Notes: a model not told the origin generated them from the sequence alone. 25,173 nucleotides of DNA from Sedimentisphaerales bacterium (GCA_016932895.1 JAFGCA010000711.1:1-25173), one strand, 5' to 3'. Shown: positions 7,421 through 16,088, counted from the first letter of the stretch. A program made the numbers and translations.

Positions 7421-7966
7421 ATGGTGAAGGTCGTTGACAACTGGGAGGTTGCGGGTGTTGGGAGTGTCGCTGTGGTGGCCTCCGACCGGGCCCGTTACGC
7501 GCGGATTACGCTCAGGCATGACGGCTCGATCACGCTGACGGTTCCACGCCGCGTCTCCCTGCGCCAGGCCCGCAAGTTTCTCGAATCCCGGATTTCCTGG
7601 ATCCGCAGACACCGGCAGCGCTTTCGCGAGATCGAGAAACTCCCCGCCATAGACCGCACCGAGGCCCGTCGGATTCTTACCAACCGCGTCGCGGAATTAG
7701 CCCTGGCCCATGGCTTCGAATACAACAGGGTCTTCGTCAAGAACCAGAGGACCCTGTGGGGAAGCTGCTCGGCCCGGAATAATATCAATCTCAACGTTAA
7801 CCTCCTGCGCCTGCCCGGCGATCTGCGCGACTACGTCATCCTGCACGAGCTGGTCCATACCCGCCACAAGAATCACAGCCGGGCCTTCTGGGACGAGGTG
7901 AACCGTATCCTCGGCGACGGCAAGCACTTCCAGCGAAAGCTGCGCAACTACAAGCTGGGCTTCTGA
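7421..7966 (+). CDS. YgjP-like (DUF45/SprT-like) zinc metallopeptidase
   Basis: Encodes 181 residues, a little shorter than the usual 230 or so. GAGGTG lies 8 nt upstream of ATG 7421. The zinc motif HELVH is at 142-146 with a further His at 152 (HELVHTRHKNHSRAFW). It is preceded by LWGSCSARNNINLN (112-125), both diagnostic of the YgjP/WLM-related family PF01863. The N-terminal half is beta-rich and basic (SRISWIRRHRQRFREIEK). Relatives are predicted cytoplasmic metallopeptidases, some associated with DNA repair or with restriction systems; no such partner is adjacent here. The leader carries repeat copy A. Confidence 0.9.
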   Translation: MVKVVDNWEVAGVGSVAVVASDRARYARITLRHDGSITLTVPRRVSLRQARKFLESRISWIRRHRQRFREIEKLPAIDRTEARRILTNRVAELALAHGFEYNRVFVKNQRTLWGSCSARNNINLNVNLLRLPGDLRDYVILHELVHTRHKNHSRAFWDEVNRILGDGKHFQRKLRNYKLGF

Positions 7967-8002
7967 TTCGCGGCCGGAGGCTCGGGCAGGAAAGGCTTGC
8001 AC

Positions 8003-8031
8003 TTGACGCCATCCTGATAGCACGGTAAACT
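8003..8031 (+). promoter_or_regulatory. Sigma70-type promoter for the prepilin-like gene
   Basis: TTGACG (8003-8008), 17 nt spacer, TAAACT (8026-8031). It lies 37 nt after the metallopeptidase stop and about 115 nt before the ATG at 8153. This is among the best promoter matches in the window. Confidence 0.55.
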
Positions 8032-8152
8032 GTACGTCGGTGGTAAGAGACGACGAAGCCGTTTTTCTTGCCCCCAGGTTTTGCGAGTGTGCGCGATGGG
8101 TGTTTCGGCGAGCCATCGCAGGCGGAAAGGTTGTATTCGGGAGAGTAGTGAG

Positions 8153-8890
8153 ATGAGACCGAACAAGAGGGAGCAGGTTCGAGCCAGCTATCCCTGGCAC
8201 GCGGGTTTTACGCTTATTGAACTGTTGGTGGTGATATCGATCATCGCCGTGATGATGTCCATATCGCTGCCGGCACTGACCCAGGCCCAGAAGGAAGCGG
8301 AGGCCGTTCACTGTCTGGCAAACGAACGCACGTTGACCCTGGCGTGGATGGAATGTGCCATTGACAATGACGACAGACTCTGCAAGGCATCGCCCCATCT
8401 GGGAGGGCTGCGACCTTATGTGCAGATGGACGAGGTGTTTCAATGCAGGGCGGTTGCGGAGGATGAGTATGATGGTCCACCGTCGAGTCGATCTGCATAT
8501 GACATATCGAACACGCTGTGTGGCCTCGTGGGCCGAGACGGCGTGGCGCCCTACGAAAAACTCCACGAGGTCGAGCAACCTGCCGGGATGATGGTTCTTG
8601 TGGACGTGCAGGTGTGGATCAGGAACCGGCACGGCTTTTGGCCCCTGCTCAAAGACGGGGAAGTGTGGAAGTGGCGGCCGTGGTCGTGGCCGTCCTTCGG
8701 GGGCGCCCAGACCCTGACGGCGCGACACAACAACGGCTGCAACATGTCGTTTGCGGATGGTCACTGCCAGTATCGCCGCTGGAGGGATGTCCGAACGCTC
8801 GATCTGATCAAGGGCAAGATCGCCGATCCAAACCAGGCGTCATTCGGCAACGTGGACCTGGACCGCATAGTCGAGATCCTGACGCGGTGA
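8153..8890 (+). CDS. Prepilin-like protein with N-terminal methylation motif and H-X9-DG motif (type II secretion pseudopilin-like)
   Basis: Encodes 245 residues. ATG 8153 follows GGGAG by about 10 nt. The peptide reads HAGFTLIELLVVISIIAVMM: a prepilin peptidase site between G18 and F19, Glu5 of the mature form at E23, and a hydrophobic stalk to about residue 40. H192 and D202-G203 form the H-X9-DG motif (HNNGCNMSFADGH) that defines a large planctomycete family of pseudopilin-like proteins. The protein probably sits in the inner membrane facing the periplasm. Such genes are highly multiplied in Planctomycetota and their individual roles are unknown. The downstream membrane protein starts 29 nt after its stop and is likely co-transcribed. 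Confidence 0.92.
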   Translation: MRPNKREQVRASYPWHAGFTLIELLVVISIIAVMMSISLPALTQAQKEAEAVHCLANERTLTLAWMECAIDNDDRLCKASPHLGGLRPYVQMDEVFQCRAVAEDEYDGPPSSRSAYDISNTLCGLVGRDGVAPYEKLHEVEQPAGMMVLVDVQVWIRNRHGFWPLLKDGEVWKWRPWSWPSFGGAQTLTARHNNGCNMSFADGHCQYRRWRDVRTLDLIKGKIADPNQASFGNVDLDRIVEILTR

Positions 8891-8919
8891 GAGGAGTAGT
8901 TTGCTGGAGGTTTGCCTTC

Positions 8920-9513
8920 GTGAACGTGCGAATTCCTGACTGGCTACGCTACGAACTTCGGCATAAGATCGAATGGCTTCAAGACAGATACGCGCGACTT
9001 GGCGTCAGAGAAGCGATCAATGACAACCCCAGAATAGTTGCGGCGGTGGCGGGCGTTTCCCTGCTCCTGCTGATCGTTGTCCTCGCGGTGATTCGGCGTC
9101 CGGCGCCGGGCCCGGAGTATGAAGAGGGTCGCGAGGCCTGGTTCTACGACATGAACACCGGCAAGCTGTTCACCGCCGGCAGGGGGAAGGCCGGACCGAT
9201 CGAGGCGCCCTCCGGCCCGTTGCCCGACGGCGGGCCCGCCGGGGTTCGGGCCAACGTCTACAGCTACGTCCTGGACCCGAACCAAGCCGAGCTGTTCGTC
9301 GGCTTTCTGGAACGGCCGAATCCCGATACAGGTTCGGGAAGGAAGGTTCCGGACAGGAGCGATTTCGACGAGTGGGCCCGGGCCACTTCGATCCGTCGAA
9401 TCGACAGCAACGAGTGGGTCCCGGCGACGAGTTCTGCAGCAGAGCAAATCATGGCGGAGACGGCCCGCCCGAACGAGAAAGGCCAGACTCCCATCTACCA
9501 GGTCCCGAGATAG
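8920..9513 (+). CDS. Unknown single-pass membrane protein
   Basis: Encodes 197 residues starting at GTG 8920, chosen because CTGGAGG lies 9 nt upstream and no ATG fits. A basic N-terminus is followed by one transmembrane helix (about 39-58, IVAAVAGVSLLLLIVVLAVI). The rest is a soluble domain of about 135 residues rich in Gly, Pro and charged residues, with the segment EAWFYDMNTGKLF just after the membrane. I do not recognise a catalytic motif. The 29-nt spacing from the prepilin-like gene suggests they form a pair. Planctomycete pseudopilin genes are often followed by small membrane proteins of this kind, so a role at the same envelope site is plausible but unproven. Confidence 0.8.
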   Translation: MNVRIPDWLRYELRHKIEWLQDRYARLGVREAINDNPRIVAAVAGVSLLLLIVVLAVIRRPAPGPEYEEGREAWFYDMNTGKLFTAGRGKAGPIEAPSGPLPDGGPAGVRANVYSYVLDPNQAELFVGFLERPNPDTGSGRKVPDRSDFDEWARATSIRRIDSNEWVPATSSAAEQIMAETARPNEKGQTPIYQVPR

Positions 9514-9557
9514 CCTGTGCAGGGATGACAAGAAAGCGGACGAGATCCTTGGTTCGA

Positions 9558-12500
9558 CTATTCAACGATCAACAGGTTGTAGATATTGGCGCTGTAGGGT
9601 GGCACCGTTACTTTCTGGGCGCTGTTGGTGAGCGGGTTTTCTTCGATGGTGACTTTGGGCTCGGCGCCGGGGTCGTTGTAGGCCAGGGGGTCATCGTGGG
9701 CGATGTGCCAGGCGTGGCCTGCGCCCGTCAGGGCGGCGCCGTTGACGGTTAGCTCGATATCGTAGGCGACTTCGGTCGGGTTGACGACGCCGACGGTGAG
9801 GGCCTTCTTGTCGGCGGTCCAGGCGGCCGTGACGTCCAGGTCGTACAGCTCGCCGTCGACCGCGACGGGGACGGTGCCGAAATGCCGGCGATAGAGCTTG
9901 AGCACGAGGCCGGTGGTCTCGAACGCCGCGGCGGTGCGGGTGGTCTTGATGGCGCCGATGACGTTGACCGTCTGGGCATAGTTGGCCATGAAGTACATGT
10001 CGCTGTTGCGGACCATCTCATGCACGCCGGCGGCGATGCCGAGGGCGTCTTTGACGAAGTAGCGCGTGCCGAGCTCGCCGAAGACGTGCGGGCCGTACCA
10101 GTAGTTCCACTCGTCCAGGGCGATGCGAATGTCCTTGCCTTCGAGCGAGTCCAACTGCTCGCGATAGCGCCGATGGGCGTCGGCGATGCTTCGGACCGAC
10201 TGCGGGACTTGGCGGACGTGTTCGGCCACCGATTCCTGCGACTGCCGGTAGAAGTGCTCGCTGATCAGGTCCATGTGGTCGGCGCAGTGGCGCATCATGG
10301 TCTCGGACCACTGGCCCACCGCCCCGACGGCCACGAGATGGATCGACGGGTCCACCTTCTGCATCGCCTCGGCGAATTCGTTGTGCTTCTCGACGTATTT
10401 TTCGAGTGGCATGTGGCCGAGCTGCCAGCCGCCGTACATTTCGTTGCCGATCCCCCAGAACGTGACTTTCCAGGGCTCGGGATGGCCGTTCTTCGCCCGC
10501 AGCGCGCCCATCGGCGTGCCGGCGGCGCCGTTGACGTACTGGACCTGCTCGGCGGCGCTGCCGACACCGCCCAGCCCGCTGTTGACCGCGATGTAGGGCT
10601 CGGTGCCGAGCAGCTCGCAGAAGCGCATGAACTCGTGGGTGCCGAAGTCGTTGTGCTCGACGCCGGTCCAGGCGGGGTTCTTGCGCGGGGGCCGGCGGTC
10701 GCGGTCGCCGATGCCGTCCTTCCAGTCGTAGCCGCTGACGAAGTTGCCGCCGGGCCAGCGGTAGACGGGCGAATCGAGCTGCCTGAGCAATTCGAGCGTG
10801 TCGGCCCGCATGCCCTCGACGTTGTCGGCCGGCATCAGCGAGACCGTGCCGATGAAGCAGGCGCCGCGGGAGATAACTTCGATGTGCAGGCTGGCGTGCT
10901 CCGTGTCGGCCAGGGCGCGAAAATGCAGCGGGGTCTTGACGTACTGACTCCCGAAGCAGGCGATGGCATCGCTCTGCCGCTCTTCGGGCCCTTCCCCCCA
11001 GCACAGCGAGACGCGCACGGTGGTCTTGTCCCGCGCAGGCTTGAGCCAGAGGTATCCGACGTATTCCTTTCCCTTGCACAGACTCAGATCGTGCTGCGCG
11101 ATGCCGCCGCCGGACTGGATGAGGGGCGTGTGCTCGCCGACGAAGGAATCTTCCTTGACCATTGAGACCGAATCGACGGGCCCGGTGATCTGCCAGGGCG
11201 AGGCGGCGACGACGGGGAAGGGCGCTTCGGCGGTCACGCGCCGGCCTCCGCGATAGGGCCTGTAGTTGGCGGTGACGGGGTAGTAGAACTTGCGGTCTTC
11301 GAGCATCTCGGCCCAGATGCCGCCGTAGATGCATCGGCCGAGGTGCTCAATGAACTGCCCGTAGATGTACTTTGACACGGGCTCGCCGGTGTCGCCCGCG
11401 TCGATGGTGACGTGCGGCTTGAGGGTTTCCTTGATGACGAACGTCTCTCCGTCGCGCGGCCGCACCAGGGAGGGGTAGCCCTCATCGTCCCAGGCCACCT
11501 TCATTCGCGAGAGGTACCAGCTTTCGCCCTTGTCGTTGTTGCCCTGGAAGAACAGGTGCATCTGACCGTCGCGGTCGGCAAAGACGCCGGGGTGGCCTGA
11601 TTCGCTGGCGTTCCATTCGGAGGCGCGTCCGTTCGGCAGCAGGGGGTATTTCGAGAGCCGCTTCCAGGCGACTCCGTCGTCGCTGACGGCGCAGCCGATT
11701 TGCTGCGGCTCGTTGTTGTAGGCTCCGGCGTAGAACATATAGAGCCGGCCGTTACGCTCGCACAGGGACGGCGCCTCGATGCAGTTCTTCTCCCAGGGCA
11801 GCTCGGGCTCGAGGATCGATTCGTCGCACAGTTGTTTCCACTGGCTGCGGCTGCAGTCGGAATCGGCGGGGGCGGCGGCGACCACGAGCTTTTGAACCTT
11901 CATCTCCGGATCGCGCGTGGCGCCGTAGAGAAGCAGCCGGCCCTCGTACTCGATGACGTCGGCGTCGATGGCCCGGCCGCAGTTCCAATCGCCCAACGGC
12001 CGGAAGATGGGATTCGTCTCGTTGCGGCGGAAGTGAAGGCCGTCGTCGGAGGTCGCGTGACAAATCGCGTCCCTGCGTCCGTTCCCGTAGGTTTGGTAGA
12101 ACAGGTGGACCTTGCCGCCGCGCACCAGCGCGCCGGGTGCGGCCAGGCCCTTGCGCTCGTAGTCGGCCTCGGGCAGAATCTCGCCGACCTTCTTCCAGTT
12201 CGTCAGGTCCTCGCTCCCGGCGATGCCGACGGCGATGCCTTCGCTGCCCCGGTTGATGGAGTAGTACATCAGGTATCGGCCCTTGAACCAGACCACGTCG
12301 GGATCCTTGGCGAAGGGCTTCTCGTAATCGTCGTCGGTGTAGTACATCCGGGGCCGGCCGGGCACGTTCGAGGCCGGTCCGAGCGGCTCCAGGGCCAGGT
12401 CGTCGAAGAAGGCCTTGCCCGTCGCCTGTCCCCAGCCCCCGAACAGACAGTTGATCTCGATCGCGGCCTGCGAGCGGGTCTCGAATTCCACCTGGACGCG

Positions 12501-14801
12501 GGTCCAGTCCTTCGTGCCCGTAACCGGCGGCGTCTGGGTGGGCTGGAGATTGTGCAGATTCAGCAAGGCGCCGCGGCTGGAACCGGCGACGACGTTCTCC
12601 GTCTTGATCCAGGCGCTGAGGCGGTAGCGCGTGAAGGGCCTGACGTTGACCGATGTCAGCCAGCCCGCGTCGGCACCGCTTTCGGAGGAGATCATGACAC
12701 AACGTTTGCCCGTGCGTCCGCCTTCGACGCTGCGGAATTGGCCGCGGCCCCCGTAGGTCCGTCGCTCCCAGCCGACGGGATTTCTGCCCGCGACCTGCTC
12801 GAACGAGGGATTGCGGATCATCCCGGGCGGCGTCGCCGGCTCGGTGGCCGACTCGGTGCGGGCCAGCCAGACAGCCATCTCGCCCGCGCCGCGATGCGCC
12901 CAGGCGTAGTACGGAATCGCCACGAAGTCTTTCTTCTTCTTTTCGAGAGTCTTCCCGTCCCGCGCGTAGCCCAAAGCGGTGGCCCGCCCCCGGATGACCG
13001 TGAGGCCGCCGAGCAGATTCGCGCGCTGCTGCGTTTTCAGATCAACATCGTCGCCAAGCACGAGGTTCAACACGTGCCCGTCGTTGTCGGGCCATTCGGC
13101 ACAGTACACCAGGGGACCGCGCTCCAGCGCCACGCGCCCGGCGTCGGCCTCGACGTTTTCATGCGCGAGGACCCGGCGGACCGGCATGGGCAGATCCAGC
13201 TCGACCACGTCCCCCTTTTGCCAGAGACGATCCAGCGTCGCGAAACCCTTCTCCAGGTGCAGGCCGGCCTCCTTGCCGTTGACCCTCAGTTGAATATCGC
13301 CGGCCTGTGGATCGGCGTAGCGATACAGATCGCTCGGCACCGGCTCGCCCCGGGCCCAGCCGGGCAGACGCACGCACAGCACGAATCGACCCGCCTGCTG
13401 CGGATCGATGGTGAGCTTGATCTTGCCGTCCCAGGGATATTGGGTTTCCTGTGTCAGGCCCACGGTGCGGCCGGCCATCTTGAGGGTCGCCGAGCCGCGC
13501 CCAAAGAGATTCACGTAGAGCCTGTCGCCGGTCTGGGCGTAGACGTATCCGGGCACGGAGGCAACGAACCGGGCGATGTTGCCCGGGCAGCAGGCGCACC
13601 CGAACCAGGGGCTACGCTGATGCTGGCCGCGGGAGGCCAGCGGGTTGGGGTAGAAGAACCGGTCCCCGCCGAGCGAAACGCCGGAGATCAGGCCGTTGTA
13701 GAGCGTTCGTTCGAGCACGTCGATGTACCTGGCGTCGCCGTGGAAGAGGAACATGCGGTGGTTCCACATGACGTTGCCGATGGCGGCGCACGTTTCACAG
13801 TACGCGGTTTCGTTGGGCAGTTCGTAGGCTCTGCCGAATGCTTCGCCGCTGCCGGTGGCTCCGATGCCGCCGGTCAGATAGAGCTTTTTCGAGACGACGT
13901 TGTTCCAGATGCGGTCGATGGCTTCAAGGTACCGCTGGTCGCCGGTCAGGGCCGCGACGTCGGCCATGCCGCTGTACATGTACGAGGCCCGCACGGCGTG
14001 GCCGACCGCCTCGCTCTGCTCGTAGGGTTTCTCGTGCGACTGGTGGTACGGGTTGCTTCCGGGGCCGCGTGTGTCCAGGAAGAATTTTGCCAACTCCAGG
14101 TACTGCGGATCGCCGGTAGCGCGATAGAGCTTGACCAGCCCCATCTCGATGACCTGGTGGCCTGGAGCGTCCTCGTTCTTGCCCGGACCGAACACCTTGC
14201 TCAGGAGGGCGGCGTTTTTGAGCGCGATGTTCAGCAGGCTTCGTTTGCCGGTCGCCTGGTAGTGGGCCGCGGCGGCCTCGTAGAGGTGGCCCATGTTGTA
14301 GAGCTCGTGGCTGCCGCCCAGTTTCTCCCAGCGGGCGTCGCCGAACCAGTTCTTCAGACGCTCGCATTCGTTCGTGCGGCAGGTGTACAGGTAGCCGTCG
14401 TCTTCCTGGGCCGCGGCGATCAGGGCGATCAGCTCGTCCAGGTATTTGTCGAGCTTGGGGTCCGGTTGGACGCTCAGCGTGTACGCGGCGCCCTCGAGGA
14501 TCTTGTAGGGGTCGGTGTCGTCAAACGGGTAGCTGCCGCGATGCTCGCCTTCCTTCAAGCGGCCGGCGATGGCGAAATTGTCCATGCGCCCGTTCTCTTC
14601 GCACTTGCCGAACGCATAGGGGATCGTCACCGTGCGGTTCGTCTCGATCCGCGGCGCCCAGAACGTGTCGGTGAGCTTGACCTCGGTGAACGGCACCGGC
14701 CGGATCGGGTAATCCCGCACCGGAGCCGCCCCCAGCGGATGGAGAAAGCTTGTCAGGACCGCGAGAAGTACGATTGTTTTGAGTTTTGGTTTCGTATTCA
14801 C
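9558..14801 (-). CDS. Secreted multi-domain arabinosidase: GH127 - CBM - GH43-like propeller - GH51
   Basis: One uninterrupted frame of 1747 residues from GTG 14801, with AAGGAG 5 nt upstream. Residues 1-25 are a signal peptide. GH127 spans about 30-640: E320 (GSGEAFG) aligns with the acid/base, E336 and C338 (CETC) with zinc ligands, and C404-C405 (CACCPGN) with the nucleophile/ligand pair of Bifidobacterium HypBA1; the E320-E336 spacing of 16 matches E322-E338. A jelly-roll CBM-like module spans about 660-807 (NPSFEQV...FFDDLALEPL). A five-bladed GH43-like propeller spans about 818-1115, with candidate carboxylates D833/D835, D946/D948 and E1009 (IEAPS). GH51 spans about 1128-1747, with acid/base E1454 (GNEMYG) and nucleophile E1564 (LDEWNYW). 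By family this would remove beta-L- and alpha-L-arabinofuranosyl units outside the cytoplasm. Family calls are firm for GH127 and GH51, moderate for the middle modules. Confidence 0.92.
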   Translation of the reverse strand: MNTKPKLKTIVLLAVLTSFLHPLGAAPVRDYPIRPVPFTEVKLTDTFWAPRIETNRTVTIPYAFGKCEENGRMDNFAIAGRLKEGEHRGSYPFDDTDPYKILEGAAYTLSVQPDPKLDKYLDELIALIAAAQEDDGYLYTCRTNECERLKNWFGDARWEKLGGSHELYNMGHLYEAAAAHYQATGKRSLLNIALKNAALLSKVFGPGKNEDAPGHQVIEMGLVKLYRATGDPQYLELAKFFLDTRGPGSNPYHQSHEKPYEQSEAVGHAVRASYMYSGMADVAALTGDQRYLEAIDRIWNNVVSKKLYLTGGIGATGSGEAFGRAYELPNETAYCETCAAIGNVMWNHRMFLFHGDARYIDVLERTLYNGLISGVSLGGDRFFYPNPLASRGQHQRSPWFGCACCPGNIARFVASVPGYVYAQTGDRLYVNLFGRGSATLKMAGRTVGLTQETQYPWDGKIKLTIDPQQAGRFVLCVRLPGWARGEPVPSDLYRYADPQAGDIQLRVNGKEAGLHLEKGFATLDRLWQKGDVVELDLPMPVRRVLAHENVEADAGRVALERGPLVYCAEWPDNDGHVLNLVLGDDVDLKTQQRANLLGGLTVIRGRATALGYARDGKTLEKKKKDFVAIPYYAWAHRGAGEMAVWLARTESATEPATPPGMIRNPSFEQVAGRNPVGWERRTYGGRGQFRSVEGGRTGKRCVMISSESGADAGWLTSVNVRPFTRYRLSAWIKTENVVAGSSRGALLNLHNLQPTQTPPVTGTKDWTRVQVEFETRSQAAIEINCLFGGWGQATGKAFFDDLALEPLGPASNVPGRPRMYYTDDDYEKPFAKDPDVVWFKGRYLMYYSINRGSEGIAVGIAGSEDLTNWKKVGEILPEADYERKGLAAPGALVRGGKVHLFYQTYGNGRRDAICHATSDDGLHFRRNETNPIFRPLGDWNCGRAIDADVIEYEGRLLLYGATRDPEMKVQKLVVAAAPADSDCSRSQWKQLCDESILEPELPWEKNCIEAPSLCERNGRLYMFYAGAYNNEPQQIGCAVSDDGVAWKRLSKYPLLPNGRASEWNASESGHPGVFADRDGQMHLFFQGNNDKGESWYLSRMKVAWDDEGYPSLVRPRDGETFVIKETLKPHVTIDAGDTGEPVSKYIYGQFIEHLGRCIYGGIWAEMLEDRKFYYPVTANYRPYRGGRRVTAEAPFPVVAASPWQITGPVDSVSMVKEDSFVGEHTPLIQSGGGIAQHDLSLCKGKEYVGYLWLKPARDKTTVRVSLCWGEGPEERQSDAIACFGSQYVKTPLHFRALADTEHASLHIEVISRGACFIGTVSLMPADNVEGMRADTLELLRQLDSPVYRWPGGNFVSGYDWKDGIGDRDRRPPRKNPAWTGVEHNDFGTHEFMRFCELLGTEPYIAVNSGLGGVGSAAEQVQYVNGAAGTPMGALRAKNGHPEPWKVTFWGIGNEMYGGWQLGHMPLEKYVEKHNEFAEAMQKVDPSIHLVAVGAVGQWSETMMRHCADHMDLISEHFYRQSQESVAEHVRQVPQSVRSIADAHRRYREQLDSLEGKDIRIALDEWNYWYGPHVFGELGTRYFVKDALGIAAGVHEMVRNSDMYFMANYAQTVNVIGAIKTTRTAAAFETTGLVLKLYRRHFGTVPVAVDGELYDLDVTAAWTADKKALTVGVVNPTEVAYDIELTVNGAALTGAGHAWHIAHDDPLAYNDPGAEPKVTIEENPLTNSAQKVTVPPYSANIYNLLIVE

Positions 14802-14854
14802 CGTATCTCCTTTTCACCGTGTCGTTGCGGAAAATCCTGTGACAGTGATACGCC

Positions 14855-14882
14855 ATTGTAAGCCGCGCGGGGCCAAATGCAA
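14855..14882 (-). promoter_or_regulatory. Sigma70-type promoter for the multi-domain arabinosidase
   Basis: Minus strand TTGCAT (14882-14877), 16 nt spacer, TACAAT (14860-14855). The predicted leader is about 45-50 nt to GTG 14801. Confidence 0.5.
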
Positions 14883-15007
14883 TTCCCTAATGAAGCTGGC
14901 GCCAGCCCCCATGGCAAAAAGAGCGAACACACGTAGGAATAGACGGTATGAATCAGTGGTGTATTGGGCCGATGGTGGAATGAAACCATTTATAAGGAGA
15001 CCTTGTT

Positions 15008-15349
15008 ATGAAAGCACACCTTTGCAGGAAATCTGTTGCCGCTTCGCTGCTCGTGGCCTGTGCCACCTTCCTGGTGTTGCTGTCCGGCTGCCATTCATCG
15101 AACAAGGCGGCTGCGACGGGGACCACCGAAGTGTGCCCGGGCTGTCAAGCGGAGACGAGAATTCAGCCGATTACCGGACTAACCTACACGACCTGTATCT
15201 GTCCCTCATGCAAGAAAGTCTCTACTCTGGACGCCGCAACGCGGGCAAGGGTGGAGGCGTACGTCGGCGGGCCCGCCGGCGACACCGTCCACGTCTGCGA
15301 CAATTGTAAGGCCATCGTGGAAATCTGCTCCACGTGCAGGAGCCGGTAG
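15008..15349 (+). CDS. Small cysteine-rich lipoprotein, zinc-ribbon-like
   Basis: Encodes 113 residues, with AAGGAG 8 nt before the ATG. A signal sequence ends in the lipobox LLSGC (C28), so the mature protein is lipid-anchored. The mature part has four CxxC knuckles: CPGC (43-46), CPSC (65-68, preceded by C63), CDNC (97-100) and CSTC (107-110). The spacing suggests two zinc-ribbon-like or disulfide-stabilised units joined by a short helical linker. Exported proteins with four CxxC pairs are unusual because periplasmic cysteines tend to oxidise, so metal binding or a redox role is possible. I do not recognise a named family. It is divergent from the arabinosidase gene. Confidence 0.8.
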   Translation: MKAHLCRKSVAASLLVACATFLVLLSGCHSSNKAAATGTTEVCPGCQAETRIQPITGLTYTTCICPSCKKVSTLDAATRARVEAYVGGPAGDTVHVCDNCKAIVEICSTCRSR

Positions 15350-15379
15350 CCGAGTTTGCGAAAATATCTCGGCATGCGT

Positions 15380-15440
15380 GTGGCAGCGTCAAGCGCCGGC
15401 TTTGCGCCATCGCCAGGACCTGCGGCCTTGACGCTGCCAC
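15380..15440. repeat. Long inverted repeat (14-bp perfect stem)
   Basis: GTGGCAGCGTCAAG at 15380-15393 is exactly complementary to CTTGACGCTGCCAC at 15427-15440. The 33-nt loop contains a further GCCG/CGGC pairing just inside the stem. It lies 30 bp after the lipoprotein stop codon. There is no T-run after either arm, so it is not a classical intrinsic terminator; it could be a REP-like element or an mRNA 3'-end stabiliser. Confidence 0.7.
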
Positions 15441-15587
15441 CCGTGGGTCAAGGACCGACGATATCCAGGTGCGTCAGAATTCTCATACACGTGATCGCTC
15501 CGCGTTTCGCTTGCTCCTGGGACGCGGCATTTGACCGGTATGCCGTCGCGCTGGAGTTTTCGGGACGCGTGCGGTAGAATCGCCCTC

Positions 15588-15995
15588 ATGACAGGCGAAC
15601 GAATCGAGTACAGGACGACGGTCGAAGACGAGCACTGGCGCAGCGAAGAGTTCCAATGGGCGCGAATCCTCTCCCGAGGCCGCGCTGCCGAGGGCATGGT
15701 GTTGCTCTATCTCCAGAAGGCCTGCACGGCGTTTCACGAGTTCGAGCCTGCGTTTGAGGCCGGTGCTCTCGACGAAAGCCGGCTTGACTTCTTCCGGCGG
15801 CGCCTGGGCAACCGTTTGAGACAGCTCCTGGTCACCATGGAGAACAACGCCCTGGACCGCCTCCGCGGTGCGGCGGAGCTTCGCGCCATTCTTGCAGCCG
15901 TCGAATCGGCCGAGACGACCGCGGCGCTGGCGGCACTGACGGAGGAACTGCATCGCACCGGCCACGTTCTCCTTGACGCCCTTGAAGAAGCCTGA
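15588..15995 (+). CDS. Unknown alpha-helical protein
   Basis: Encodes 135 residues. ATG 15588 is the best-supported start; no good ribosome site precedes it, but a TAGAAT hexamer ends 7 nt upstream (15575-15580), so a leaderless transcript is possible. The sequence is rich in Ala, Leu, Glu and Arg, has no signal peptide or membrane segment, and should be mostly helical (for example FFRRRLGNRLRQLLVTMENN and ALAALTEELHRTGHVLLDAL). I recognise no catalytic motif. It lies 93 nt upstream of the cupin gene and may be co-transcribed with it. Codon usage resembles its neighbours, which supports it being real. Confidence 0.6.
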   Translation: MTGERIEYRTTVEDEHWRSEEFQWARILSRGRAAEGMVLLYLQKACTAFHEFEPAFEAGALDESRLDFFRRRLGNRLRQLLVTMENNALDRLRGAAELRAILAAVESAETTAALAALTEELHRTGHVLLDALEEA

Positions 15996-16088
15996 CACAC
16001 TTTGGGTGAGGAAAGCCCAGATGAAGATTGAGGAAGACACGTCCGCTACGTGGCTGTTGCGTTTCTTTCATTGATTCAGGGAATGCAG

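Noticed and set aside
11700..14861. A 1053-codon open frame on the plus strand opposite the giant arabinosidase
   Set aside because: It has no family signature, and long antisense frames are common opposite high-GC genes with few stop codons. The minus-strand frame carries clear catalytic motifs.
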